Of a stretch of DNA of 64,000 nucleotides, positions 37,621 to 50,897 are shown piece by piece. Location of the stretch: assembly GCA_963277665.1 (NCBI GenBank), contig OY728119.1:316902206-316966205 (forward strand). The letters are read 5' to 3'. Position 1 is the first letter of the stretch, and each line of letters starts with the position of its first letter. The stretch comes from Viscum album (Eukaryota; Streptophyta; Magnoliopsida; Santalales; Viscaceae). The notes below the pieces were generated by a model. That model saw nothing but the letters and a program-made list of their open reading frames with translations. It searched no databases and was not told the DNA's origin. The position numbers were made by a program, and so were the translations under genes.

Positions 37621-38138
37621 TTATACATATTTTGACCATCCATACTCTTATTTTATTTCATTCCTTTGAAGCCATAGGACATAGAGAATTATTAACCCAT
37701 CTTGTTATCATATGATACTATGAACTCATATGATGAGAATTATTATGAGATTATTTCCCTTCGAAATATTCTCCTAAGTCCACACAATATATAATCCTTC
37801 TTAATCTTTGGATCATGTACTTTGGTGAGGTTAAAATTCCTTCTGATAGAAGCCATTTCTAAATGAAGACATACACTAAATCAGTTAATAAAATGATGAT
37901 ATATAATTTATTGTTTTATAAATAGTAAAATACTTAACATAAATTGAAAATTTTATTCATAGATAATCTAATAATAATAAAAATTGTTTATTTGGGGAAA
38001 TTTTTAATTTTAAATCATTAATAATGGTTTGTAAGGAAATTATGAATTATAATATGAATATGCCCAGGGAATTTCAAACCATGAGCACAGTAAGGCATGT
38101 TTTCAGGTACTAGGTTACGTCAAGTCAGGCCCGACAAA

Positions 38139-38194
38139 ACTTTTTAGAGTTGTTAACCCCAGGTACACTTTTTAGAGTTGTTAACCCAAGGTAC
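38139..38194. repeat. 28-bp tandem duplication
   Basis: ACTTTTTAGAGTTGTTAACC plus 8 more bases occurs twice head to tail (38139-38166, 38167-38194), 27 of 28 bases identical. It is much fresher than the surrounding decayed element, so it is a recent local slippage or duplication. Confidence 0.85.
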
Positions 38195-38380
38195 ATATCT
38201 TTCATAACCACATCCACTTTTAGTATCCATGCATGGATATATTTCTAAGAATAACCACATAATATCTAACTTACAAAAATTCTAGGATGTTCTTATATAC
38301 TTATCATCAAAGTATATTTATGGATTATGTTACCTAATATATGTTTTCTAAATATAGTTTCCAAGGTTGCTGCTATACAT

Positions 38381-38393
38381 CCTTTGATACCAA
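38381..38393 (-). other. Primer-binding site of element B
   Basis: The minus strand reads TTGGTATCAAAGG, differing from canonical TTGGTATCAGAGC in two bases. Element D has the same variant (55741-55753), which supports a common origin. Confidence 0.7.
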
Positions 38394-38394
38394 C

Positions 38395-41300
38395 TATGGC
38401 ACCGTGACCTCAGAATCCCAGATCCAGAGCATTGTTTTGTTACATTGGAATAAATACAATGAATCAAATATCAATGGACCGAATATTTTAGTATTTATTA
38501 AAATACATATTATATACATGACACCCATATTACATTGTGAAGTATAAAATAAAAGATGATACATGATAAAATAAAATAGATTGCATCCTTGAAATCTTAT
38601 TCAAAGGATTCCACTTCATAACCTAGGGAATAGAAACATGATAAGGGTGAGCTCAAATGATTAGTAATGGAAAGTAAAGAGGAAGTAATAATGAATTCAA
38701 GAGAATAAATCAACATAGAAAGGTAAATAACTAATAACACATACCATTAAAATATCTATAAATTAAATAATCAATATATAAAGGTAAAAACTAAAAAAAT
38801 TATATTTAATAAATACAATTAGAATAAAATGCATCAATAGATTGTATCATATAAAAATATCATGGATAATAATCATAAAAACTAAAATATCTTTAAAGGA
38901 AATGATTAATTATTATATTTCATTTCTGAGTTACATGAAAACATATACCATAAAGACCTTTCACAATACTTTTGAAAACTACCAGTATAACCCTATTTAA
39001 TTTTTTCAACTTATTTGTCTCATGAGAACCTGTCGATGCATTAGTAGGGTATATAAAGTCCGATCCCCAACTGTCACTATCTGTATAGATAATTAATCAT
39101 ATCAAATTAATCAATAAATAACATGTGTTACCAAGTATACATATTGAATAAAAAATATGTATTTACCAGTATTTAATTAGTGGGGGATAAATAAAAACAA
39201 TGGATGACAACATTGATTAATAGAAATACCATTGAAATATCATTAAAAAAATCTTGAGTAAAATAATCTTTAAACGATTCAAAGTGTCCTATAAAAATTT
39301 GAATCATTTGAATCATAGTCCCTATGACGGAATAACATTAAAGGAAACTTATAATATCCTGAGAATAATGATATTCGTGATATAATATTTCAAATGGTAG
39401 TATATACACCATATAAAAATATATTTAATCATAACAACAAATTAGTCTTAATGGAATGTAAATTGAGATGAAATCCCTTACCTTGATATCGACTTGTCAC
39501 GTGTGTCTTTATATTCTAGAATAATAAACTTATGTTAATTATTTAATTTATTTATAACCTTTTTAAATTATATTTCTAATTATAATTCACTTATTACAAT
39601 GTTGTAATCAACTTCTTAAACAATTAATTTTACATTGGGTGTTATTACCATATTTGATTTATGTGTCAAAAAAGACTTTGGTAGTACAAATATGGTCAAA
39701 GGGTAATTATATAAAAATCTAAAAAATAATAATGATGAAATAATTATCATATTTATTCATCAATAATACTTTCAAAACCTATCATTTAATATGGTTATTA
39801 AAAATTAACCAATTCTATAATCATGGAGATGGTAGGTCGTATGTACACATGAGTAACAATCCCATTTTTCAGTGATCCTTATAGAAAGAATGTAAGTAAA
39901 ATTATATCTTTAAATAATGATATTTATATAATAAATACCATTTTATTTATTCATACATACTTATATACATAATTATTTTGATGTAAAATAAATCACATCG
40001 TGTCGAGGAGGTGGTAGTCCACACGTCCACGATTGACATTATCACTTTTTAGTGTGTAAAATGGGTAATAAATAAATTAATATATTATATCTATAGAATG
40101 GTAATTATGTCATTAATATAACATATATTTCATTTATGTCACATATTAATAATTAAATCCATCTTTTCTATGTTCTACATATTGTGTGAATGAATCACAT
40201 CGTTTTGATGAGGCGGAAATACACACTTCCATAAAAAATGTTATCGTATTCCCAAAAAATGAAAATCATTGAGGTATGTGTTATATAAAAATTAAAGATG
40301 AACTAAGAAATAATATATATCATATATATCATATATAATCTATGTTTACATCATAATTCCCAACCATGATAGGTGGTAAGGGAAAAACAAACGACATCGT
40401 GTTGTGAGGCGGTAGTTCATCGTACACATAAACGGTAGGTTTGTTACCAATTAAATAAAAGTGTGTGTAAGTGAAGGTAAAACCCTTATAAGAAAAATAT
40501 ATAAGTATATTTATGATAATATTTTTATTATATAATCATGTAATAATAATATTTTATTGGGTGAATGATGAAAATAAAACAAAAGATATTGAAGACAGAT
40601 GTTACCTCTTATTCGGGTAACTCCTTTTGGTTTGCAATAAATTGATTAATTATTTTGATTTATACCCAATGAGAGGATTCAAGGATTAATTTAAGTATGT
40701 TTAATATCCATTTGGGTAGATTTTGTTCAATAAAAATTTTCTATAGAAGTGTGAGGAAGTGGGAGGAGTGAGTTCCTTTTTACAGTGGAGGAGGAGTGGT
40801 ATTCTTGTAAATTTTTTAAAAGGGAATTCCACCCTGGTTTTTCCTATGAAAAGTTAATCCAGGAATGGTAAACATAATATAAAATGGAATATATTGTCTA
40901 TATTTGGAAATAAATTTTATTTCTTACAATTTTTTATGTCATTGGCCACTATGATTATGGTTTAGTCCCTTGTCAAGCTAATTTTCCTCCTAATTTCTAT
41001 AATAAATTTTAATCACTTTCACTAAGATGTTTAGTAAAAATCCAATTTGACTTTATGAAACATTATAAATTATTATGATTCTAAATATTTAACCCATTTT
41101 TCAAAATACTAATAACAAAAGGGGTATAAATTAATTTAAATAAAATCCTGTAAACTGGATGATAATGTAGGTTTTTCAAGTAAACTGTTCAAATGTTTGC
41201 TATGTTTTTATATTAAAATTAAAATTAAAATGAATTAAAATTACATAAATTGAATTATTTTATGTATAATTGATCTAATTTTACTTTAAAACCAATTTTA

Positions 41301-42109
41301 AATATAATTTAACTATGTAAATAAATTAGACATAAAAGTAATTCTTAATTAACATTCTGTATTTTTCACCATTCATCAAAAAATTAAACCTCATAGAAAA
41401 ATACCAAAAATTAACCCTAAGATAATTTTTATGTTTCTATTTAAAAATTAAAATTTATTTTTATATATATAATTTATAAATGATTTAAAAAATTTGATTT
41501 ATAATAGGTTCTCCATTAAAAGGTGGTAAAAATTACTTTATAAAAATATAGGTTTTTATGTGTAATATTCGATTTGTTCATGTATTATGATTATCAAATC
41601 TATTATATGAATTTAAACAATATTTGGTTAAATATAATATATATATATATATTACATTATTATAAATAAATAATTTTAATTAATTCAATTAATTTGGATA
41701 AAACAAATTCTTGATCATAAAAATGGTTTTTTTAAACATTCCCTTTATATTCAATTGGTTCTTATATTCATTTATAAGTAATTTATAATCAATGAATTCT
41801 GCCATAAATTTTCATAAGTAAGATAATAATATTAATTACCATAAATTTCAAGTCTTTTTTGTATTAAATAATAATATTTATAATAATATATTATTGTTCT
41901 ATAAAACCCAGTCATGTATGTTATGCAAGCCATCGAGGAAAGTCAGTTTTGCATGTAATGCAAGCTAGCCTCAGTGTTTTGTGTAGATCAAGCTAAAATT
42001 TATATTTCGAATAACATTATATTAACTTGGTGTTTTTTATTAATCAATTTATTAACAAAAAATAAATTTATTCTAAAAGGAAAATGTCATAATATTTTGG
42101 GGCGTTATA
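38395..42109 (-). repeat. LTR B-middle (3715 bp)
   Basis: On the minus strand it starts TATAACGCCCC at 42109 and ends CGGTGCCATA at 38395, one base before the PBS. It is collinear with LTR B-left. Stem-loop-like units lie near 39822, 40000, 40190 and 40390. A polyprotein-tail vestige lies directly on its right, so it is bordered by element interior on both sides. Confidence 0.8.
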
Positions 42110-44599
42110 GTTTTATAATTTATAATGATTTTTTATTTCATCGGGGAAAGGATGTCTTTATCCCCTATAGTACATTTCCAATGATGTAGTTCCATATCAT
42201 ATTTAATTATTTCATAATATTAACAACTAAATTTCAAATTTCTCAAATATCTCAAAGAGTTCAATATTCTATTTAATTTATAGAATATTCTCCTACATAC
42301 ATTTCCTTAATCATGTATTTACCATTCCATAGTAATAATGTCAATGCATTTATCCATGTAAATCCATGAACTATTGAACCTTAATGAAACTAGATGTGAT
42401 ATTATCCCCTCATGTTTAATTGAAATCAAAATATGGGTGTGATCAGATTAAAATCTTGTAAGACACATATAATAGATATTGGGGAAAATATACACAATTA
42501 TCATTTATGTGAAAAACATGTTAATTATACTTTCCTCTATTCCATTTATAGTGTACCTTGTCCCAATATACGTAGAACCTATGTTTTTAATATCCGACAA
42601 CAATAATGTTTAAATATATCTTTGAAACTCTATTGAGGATGTCCTTACATAATAATTACCCATTATTTAAGAAGAATCAATCTTTGAGTGTAAATCACTA
42701 GATAAAATCCTGTAACCTGTTACACTCTCCAAGATTTGATCAAGTACCCTCCAGAGAAATTTTTAGTAAATTTAAAAGATTTTTTCAATGATAAAAGAGA
42801 TTAAAACATTCACACTAGAGTTATCAATGTAAATGGTGACTTGTTACCTTCAAATCATTGAGATATAGAACTTAATATGTTTCAATACTATCTACCAAAG
42901 GTTTTCTATAGCTTCTAACTAGTGGTTATAGGATGAAAACATAAATCCCAAGCTATCCATATCAAATATATTGAAACATATATAACTAAAATTTATACAA
43001 ATAATGTTAATGGAATCAATTTTATTTTATTTAATGAAGAGCTTAGTGGAAATAGAATTTGTTTGTTTATTAATCCCATAAAAATTATAGAAGATTATCT
43101 TCATTTATAAGAAGACATTAACCTTGTAATTGAATTATTTTGATAGTCCACAGTGTCCCCCTACCTATGAAATATCATTAGTCCACCTATTACCAAACCA
43201 TTTGGGGTCATCTATATATTTGAATCCCATCATCCATATTTAACACCTCATCTGAGATTCTTAAGCTATATGGAGGGGAAAATAAATGTTCATCTATATT
43301 TCACCTTCAGTTTGAGGAATCCACCATCTTCTTTTACAAGGAGCTATTCCCTTATGACAACTTCATGAAGGATGGATTATCCTAAGGAGGGATGAATGAT
43401 TAACTTTAACTGACTCTAGTACTGGATTCACCTATTCAATTAAGATCCATAAGCATTTCAAAGTTTTGAGTAAATGGTATTGTATCATGACTAACCATTT
43501 TCCTAAGCTATGGGTAAGTTTTATCATTATGATTTGGGCTCCAGTAACTTTCATCATCATTACCTATAAGCCTCTGGAGAGTATGTAATATGGTTCCCAC
43601 CTAAATTGGTGTAGTGGGAATTCGAGAAATATGGAACTCAAGTCCTGATATAACAAGGGGCGAAATGGAATAAAAAAAGGAATATTCAACCTGAGAAACC
43701 CTAAAAAATCTCTTTTACATAATGAACATGGGTTTTCACAATATTCTCATAATGTCACCCACATTTTCCCAACAATATCATGTGATTGATTTCCATGACC
43801 TGATTTTTAGAATCATCAAGTATTCAATTAGAATACTAGCATATACCATCCATTATATAATATATATATATATATATATATTAATAAATAAAAATTGGTT
43901 TCCTAAGACCTCTATAAAAATAATAGATTATCACAATGAACCTAATGAAATTACTACTAATATGTAAATACAATAAAATTCAAAAATGACATATAATAAA
44001 CATGGTTTTTACTAAAACTTCATATGCTAATAAATCACCACATAATGAAAAAATAATTTAATTTTTTAGGATATTTAGACTTGAACCCTTAATACCTTGG
44101 ACATTTTATAGAAAACAAATACCAATTGAATACTGGATAATCCAAATTTATAATAATAAAAACATATGTTTAATAATAATACATATATGTCTTCAAAAAT
44201 TTATATGTTAAAATAAAATCATCTATTAAAAAAATATTTCAAAAATAATTTTAATATCTTTAATAATTTTTCAATAAAAAAAATTAAAATTTCCCTTTAA
44301 TGATAAATATTACAAGTTCCAAAATAGTTGAAATATCAAACCCATTTTCAATAAAATTTAACTTCAAAATATATTACTCGAACTTTTATTATCATTTGTG
44401 TGTTTTAAGGTATTATATGTAGGTACACTTTTTAACTTTTATAGTTATTAGAAATAAATCCAAAGTTGGAACAACATAGGTAATCTCTCCAATTGGTTCC
44501 ATAGAAGAAACCAACTTTAAGGGACAACCATCTTTATATAGGTATTCAAAAAAAATTTAAAAATATAAGTGTTTCAACATAGGTAATTTCATTATATAT
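42110..44599 (-). mobile_element. Second decayed interior joined to LTR B-middle
   Basis: Just right of the LTR start, the minus strand reads PDEIKNHYK and a stop, in the same position relative to the LTR as EDEIYLR (B) and EGEIHFK (C). Around 42300-42380 the sequence resembles 63130-63200 of element C (TTAATCATGTATT, TTGAACCTTA-TGAAA). No enzymatic domain could be read with confidence. A (TA)n run is near 43857-43880. The 5' LTR of this interior was not found. Confidence 0.45.
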
Positions 44600-46306
44600 T
44601 GTAACGACCCAAACTTCTTATAATGAAATTTTCTTTTTAAATGAGTGAATACTTTATTAATAAATGTAATTATAAGAAAACATCACTATTTTGGCTATTT
44701 TGGACTGTTATAAGTTATATACTGTCATATTTAAATGATATTTAAGAATTAAAACCATTGATAATATATTCTTTGTATATTTAACATTAATATTAGTATA
44801 TTGAGGGTTATGAAAAATTCTAATGGTGACAAATGAAATAACTGGTGGCCTCAACTGATAAAATCATACTCCATGAATCCCATTTATCAAATATTTTGGG
44901 GGAGATGTAATCATTGGGATTTTACCATGACCAAAAACAACCTATTATTTAATAACATTAGAATGAGAGAAACCATTTACAATATATGTTTGAGTTCATT
45001 GATATCATTGACCAAAACATGGTCTTCTAACCACCCCATGAAAATCAAAACTGCGTACACCTTACCCTTAATAAATTCACTAGTGTAATAAAGGTTTATG
45101 TATATAGAACCTAAGAGTTTTAATTTATATATCTTTTAAAAATTATTATATTTGTCCCTTTTTAATACTTCCTTTTAGATGAACAAATAATGAGTTTGAT
45201 CAATAATAGACTATCATATGATGAGTCAAAAACTGTATTTTTTAGAAAATATGTTGTGTCAATAAAGACACACTTTTTTTTCAATTCATAATTTTTTTTA
45301 AAATAGATGATATTTTAATTAAATATTATTATTTACCAACTTTTATTAAAATAAATGATAATTTAATTTTATGAATTCAAATTTAATTTTTATAAGGTTT
45401 AGAAAACTGTCATTTTCAAAAAAAAATATTTTTTAATAAATGGGGACTATTAATTTAAATGAGTAAATTATCATATTTATATATTTATCTTGTTGAAATA
45501 TATATTTATTTTGATATATATGTGTCATAAATAATAAAAATTTACTTATTTATTATTTTATGAGATAATTGAAATTATGGGTACAAATTAAATATTGTAT
45601 AAATATGTAGTATATATTATGAAATCAAAACATCTTAAAAAAAAGAAGTAATAAATATTATAAATATTATTCATGATCAAAAATATGTTTCATATTTAAA
45701 ATAATGTGTTTTTTGGGTTGTTTTATTATTCTTAGAAACCCATAAGTAATCCAAAAAAACTATATTATATTTTAAGGTTTTAAAATCAGTTCTTTATAAA
45801 CAGGACTAACTTTTAAGTCACTAAGGGAATTTTTATAATGTGTTAAGTTATAATCCATATAAAATAAGGAAAACAACATATCTATGGGAGAAACAATGGT
45901 AAAACACTTGGAAATGTTTGTGGTTTTTTTACATGATTATATAGAGTCCAAAACTTTTGTTTATAAATTAATAAATAATTATCATCTCTATTTGTATATA
46001 AAACCACAGAAACTCCCATAACACCTCACTATAAACCATTTTAGAAAGTATCTAATCATCCCATCTATCTCAGAATTCATCCTAAGGTTACCCTAAGCTC
46101 TTAATATTGTCCTCCAAAGATTTTAGAAGAACCCTATCAAGGAAAGGGATACTCTACTTCCCCTATTTATTCAAAAAAAATGTATTTATACTATTCTATT
46201 GATTTCTAATTTTCCATTTGGGTAAATTTATTAAAATATTCCTATTAAATTAATTTTTATGTACAAGTGATGATATACCTAATTAAATCTCATTTAACCC
46301 TTCCAT
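44600..46306 (+). repeat. LTR fragment E (5' part, cut by element C)
   Basis: It starts TGTAACGACCC at 44600, the usual start of this LTR group. It has a TATATAAAA box at 45995-46003 followed by a pyrimidine-rich leader. Near 46257 it matches LTR A (TTTTATGTACAAGTGATG-ATATACC). Homology breaks off about where the C LTR ends, so E was probably split by insertion of C. Confidence 0.55.
45995..46003 (+). promoter_or_regulatory. TATA box of LTR E
   Basis: TATATAAAACC is followed by an A/C/T-rich leader (CAGAAACTCCCATAACACC), in the same relative position as the TATA boxes of LTRs A and D. Confidence 0.5.
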
Positions 46307-47927
46307 TGTAGAGACCTAAATCTTGATGTACATGGACATTACATTTCTTTTGCAGAATACTTAATACATAATGAAAATATACACACAAGGGTCATAATAG
46401 TTTAGTGTCTTTGGAAACTCGAAAAATAATCATCTAATCATGGTGAAAGATCTTCAACATCTCCCATAAAGATCTTCCCCTTTTTGTTTTCTTACCTAAA
46501 ACCTTTCTTTAAATCCTGGGGAAAATAAAAAATATAAAGGGTGAGCTCAAATTCTCAGTAAGGTTAAGCATAGAGAACATAAAACAATCCCTAAACATTT
46601 GAATGCAAAAACTTGAACATAAAATCTAAACATCAAAATCATGAGCAACAACATAAATCTTAGAAGTACACAAGGCATAGATCATAAAGGAACATTATTC
46701 ATGATATACTAGCATGGTAATAAAACATGTAATTGTGGCATCCATTAAGCAGGTGTTATGATTTCCATAGTTGCCAAGGCATTTCTGCCAAGACCATCTT
46801 AGTGGACAAAGTCCCATTCTGAATCGAGTTCACTCCTCGTTCCAGTCCTATAACACTGAACCAGATTAACCTGCCATTCCAGACATGTCTATCTCAAAAG
46901 ATAAAAATCTTCACCCAATTCATTGGAGGGATATATAGGTCCCACACATCTCATAATGAAACCATTATTATGTGTGCCACAAAATCATAAATCATACATC
47001 ATAGCATAACCTATGTAATAAAAATTGGATTCTTAATCATCATGCCATCATAACACAATCCATATAAGATAAAAGGACATCATAAAAATAATTCCATCAT
47101 AAAATAATCAATACAATGTAAAAATAGGGATAGAAACAGAACCCAATATTATCTTAGATGGAAAATAATTTTGATAAAACACTTGAACTCCATTCTTGAG
47201 GAAAATATCCTTTCTACTTCAAATACATTTTTCCTTTCTTAACATGTCATATAATTTTAAACTAAAAGAAGTTGATTAAAAATAAACTTGAAAACTTATA
47301 AATGAAGCTTCATGTAAATAATGTTCTAAAAATCCATTCATTCCATATAAGTTAAAAAAACATTTTTCTCATACTTTGGCAGAAAAAGTCAAAAAGTACC
47401 TCATACGAAAAACGACAAAAGATTCCTTTCATATCTTTTACTAAAACTCACCGAAGGGTAAAATTGGATTTAAACAATTTTTGGAGGATATAAATAATAT
47501 TACATATTTTAGAAACATGGATATGGATGATAAATATTCCCCAGTAAATTTTGAAGTAAAAACAATCTCGAATAAAAATTGAGATTGCGAGATTTTCACT
47601 TACCTTATGTCTGATATGCTTCGTATGTATCTTAACCTCCTGTATAATGATTTAAATAATGTCATTGACTTATTAAAAAATCATATTCATTGTTATTATA
47701 TCATATATGGTTCACTTAGGTATTTATATTACCCGTTCATTTTTCAATTCCATGTTAAAGTAGTGTTTTGGGTAAAATTGTTTCATTTATCGTACGTGTT
47801 TGGACTTGTTGTTCATGATATTATTATTACTTATATCATGATTTACTTACTTACAGATTATAAAAAATGATTTATATATCATATATATTCAGTATATATA
47901 TATAATAGATAGATATATGAAATGAAA

Positions 47928-48362
47928 CACACCTTTCATGGAGACGGTAGGCTGTACGTACGCATGAACACTATTTTCCTTTATTTATTGACTTGAATGG
48001 AAGTAAGTATATGACATATATATATATATACATAAATTCAGTAGCTTCATTATGTCATATATTTCATTATTATTCATTATATATACTTTATAATCATTCT
48101 TGAATGGTTAACATGGAGAATGAATCGCATCACGTCGTGGAGACAGTAGTCTGTACGTACGCACGAGCGATGATATCATTCCCATGATTGTGGAATTGTA
48201 TTGAAGTGTATTTAAAATATTTCAGAATAAATATCACTTTACAATAATCATATATTGTTATTTATTTACACCATTATACTCATCTAAGTAAGGTGGTGGT
48301 CGAAAATAGATTACACCACGGTGTGGAGACGGTATTCTGTACGTACGCATGCGCGGTGATTT
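47928..48362 (-). repeat. Three spaced stem-loop units in LTR C
   Basis: Units at about 47928-47972, 48122-48175 and 48311-48360 all carry GTACGTACGC beside GGAGACRGTA. The stems differ: TTCATG/CATGAA (47935-47940, 47963-47968), TCGTG/CACGA (48135-48139, 48162-48166), and CACCaCG/CGcGGTG (48314-48320, 48352-48358). Spacing is about 185-195 bases. Confidence 0.7.
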
Positions 48363-48694
48363 TGTTTTATGTAGGATGGATAGAAGGTGAAATAGGGTTG
48401 TTTCATATTTATAATAACATATCAGTATATTAGAAATTTTTATTTTATTACTTTATAATGAGATGGCTAAAGAAGAAGAAGTATAATAAGAAAGAAACAT
48501 GAAATAACCGGAAGAAGAGATTACCTCTTCTTCGACACACCTTTTTTAAGCTTCCTCTTATGGAAGTAGAGTTGGTCTTTTGAGAACACCAGAACCTCCA
48601 GAATGTTTCTATAGAAGTGGAGAAGAGAAATGGTCAGGGTTTTTCTGACCTTCAAGGCTCAAAAGTGAGTGAAGAGAAGAGGGAAGGGGTTCCC

Positions 48695-48701
48695 TTTTAT
48701 A
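48695..48701 (-). promoter_or_regulatory. TATA box of LTR C
   Basis: The minus strand reads CCCTTATAAAAGGGAACC. The core matches the CTTATAAAAGG of LTRs A and D. Confidence 0.65.
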
Positions 48702-50340
48702 AGGGAGGAGAGGGGCACCTTTGGAAAAACTTAAAATATTATTTTATAATAAAGTCATATTCGGTTTATAATATCTCTAAATTGATTTATTTATAAGCTA
48801 AAGTGGGGATGGGTCGAAATCCTCTCAACTAATAGATTTTAGATAAGTTTAGGTTACAATTTTAACCTTATCATTTAGATTTAACTCTAAGTTAAATAAT
48901 TTATCTTTTACTGCGTCTTCTTGTTTTCTTACACTATATGGTTAATAAACTTACAATAACAAGACAAAAGAACCCCAAGTGGTTCTTTATTAACATATAT
49001 ATCCTTATATAAGTCATTTGGACATCCATATATTTTTAGGAATAAAATAACAATTAGTAATATAAGATTTGTTTTAAAAACTATTTTATGTCAATTTTGA
49101 CACTATTTGGTAATTGATTTTTGTGAAACTCATAACAGCATGATTAGTTCGATAAAAGTTAATTAAATCAATACTAACATGTCCTATTAACCTAGAAAAT
49201 TATTATAATTCATAAAAAGTCCAAAATTATATTTATTTGGGTATTTATATCATTAATTATTTTAATATTTCATTATTTAGGTAATTACTGCATCACCATT
49301 GTGTCATAAATAACATAAATTATTTAATTTCAGAAATTATAAATAAAATACCATTAGGTAGAAAAGTGTTTTAAATTTCTAATAAATATTTATAGTCTAA
49401 TTTATCTTATGTATAATCCTATATTAAAAATGAATTATTTATTAAACTTTGATTTTTAACTATTTTAACCCTTCTTTAAATAAATTAATAATAAATGTCC
49501 TAATCTAATCTAAGTGGACCTAAATGGTCATATTTTATTCCTAAGGTTATTTCTGGTCTAATTAAACTTATCCAATAGAATTAGAACATGTGTTAGGGTA
49601 ATAATAATATGATTGTTACCCTTACTTACCCTATTTACTTTTAACCGTGGTAAATAAAAGTAAAAAAGTTACTATTCACCAAAAATTATTTTCATCTCAT
49701 TGGATCACATTTTAGTCATTGATATTAACCGTGTCTCTCGGAGTTTTGAAATTCCACTCACAGAAGTGGTAAAATTAAGTTTTATGTGAATTTCCAAATT
49801 CCCCAAGGAGGTGGGTAGAAGACGGTGAAAAGTTCAATAAAATATTTATATATCTAAAATTATTATAAAATGACTCCAATGAATTAAATTGAACTTATAT
49901 AGGTATTATGTATCAATTTTGACCTAAAATAAATTTTAATAAAATAAATAATTATTTAAATAAAAAGTCGGTTTTTAAATAGTAACCTAGTGCTTTCACT
50001 ATTCATTAAAAATTGAAAGTTTTCAGAAAAATACCAAAAATTCACCCTAAGCTAATTTCGATATTACAATTCCAAAAATGAAGTTCATTTCAAAAGATAA
50101 AATTTATAAAATTTTAAAAAGTGGGTATTACTATTCATAGCGGCTAGTTTATATAACATATCGTTGTTTAGTGAAACTCGGTATTGCGTACAACACACGC
50201 TATCGTGGAAGGTCGCATTTCTGTGTAATGCAAGCCAAGTCAGGGATGCATGTATTGAAAGATCCTTTTGGTGTAGCATACAACACAAGACATCAATAAA
50301 ATTAAAAAGAATATTTTTCATAAAATCTCTGGGTGTTACA

Positions 50341-50897
50341 TTCTACCCCCCTTAAAATGAATTTCGCCCTCAAAATTTGTTGGGGATATAAATGGTTTAC
50401 TACTCGAAAGTTTCTTTAATATAAACCCACATCGTAAAAAGGAATACCAAAACCAATATTTAAAAACTAATGTATGAAACGTAATGGTTACCCAAATTAA
50501 CTAATCACTGGGTTTCAATGTAGGAGAACATAGGTGAAAATATGGACATAGAATAGAAATCTAACCATCATGTTCTGATGGAGAGTTATAGAGAACATGG
50601 CTATAAATAATCCAAGAATCACAAAGCCATAAATTTGTGATGATCTAGGGTACCATCTGATTCATCGGATATAAGGGCACTAGGACAATATTTTTGGTTT
50701 TCAAGATCATTTCCCTAAAGTTAAAGAATTTGATTTAGAAGAAATACTTACTTTATTTTGGTAAAATCTCACTGTTTTTCGTGCCTTGAACAATTTCCAC
50801 TTCATCTCTTTAAGAAATGAAGTTGAATTTGTCTTTCGAGAAGTGTTAGCAGATCATGTGATAGAATGATGGGTCATTCCATCTGTCTCAATCAAGA
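50341..50897 (-). pseudogene. 3' interior end of element C: polyprotein-tail vestige and PPT
   Basis: Next to the LTR the minus strand encodes NFEGEIHFKGGRM and a stop overlapping the LTR start. This is the usual C-terminus of plant Ty3/gypsy chromovirus-type polyproteins. The nucleotides AAGGGGGGTAGAA serve as polypurine tract. Upstream no integrase sequence is visible, only family-specific sequence shared with B and D (CTCTCCATCAGAACATGATGG region). Element D is inserted at its right edge; C continues at 62629. Confidence 0.7.

Larger units (their letters stand above)
36187..38380 (-). mobile_element. Short gag-only interior of element B
   Basis: About 2.2 kb lies between PBS (38381-38393) and the 3' LTR. 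The right half carries a decayed gag; next to the LTR is a vestige of the polyprotein tail (frame EDEIYLR, stop, GE) that in autonomous elements closes pol. Nothing recognisable as PR, RT or IN lies between. Interiors of C (50341-50897) and D (57480-57786) share motifs with this tail, including CATCAGAACATGA. This looks like a pol-less derivative. Confidence 0.6.
46307..50340 (-). repeat. 3' LTR of element C (~4.03 kb)
   Basis: On the minus strand it starts TGTAACACCC at 50340, directly after a purine-rich tract and the end of the polyprotein vestige. The far end is taken as TGTAGAGACC on the plus strand at 46307, which would complete TG...CA; this end is less certain. Part of it (49670-49800) is the reverse complement of LTR A/D sequence. 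It contains three very similar stem-loop units and a TATA box. Confidence 0.75.
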
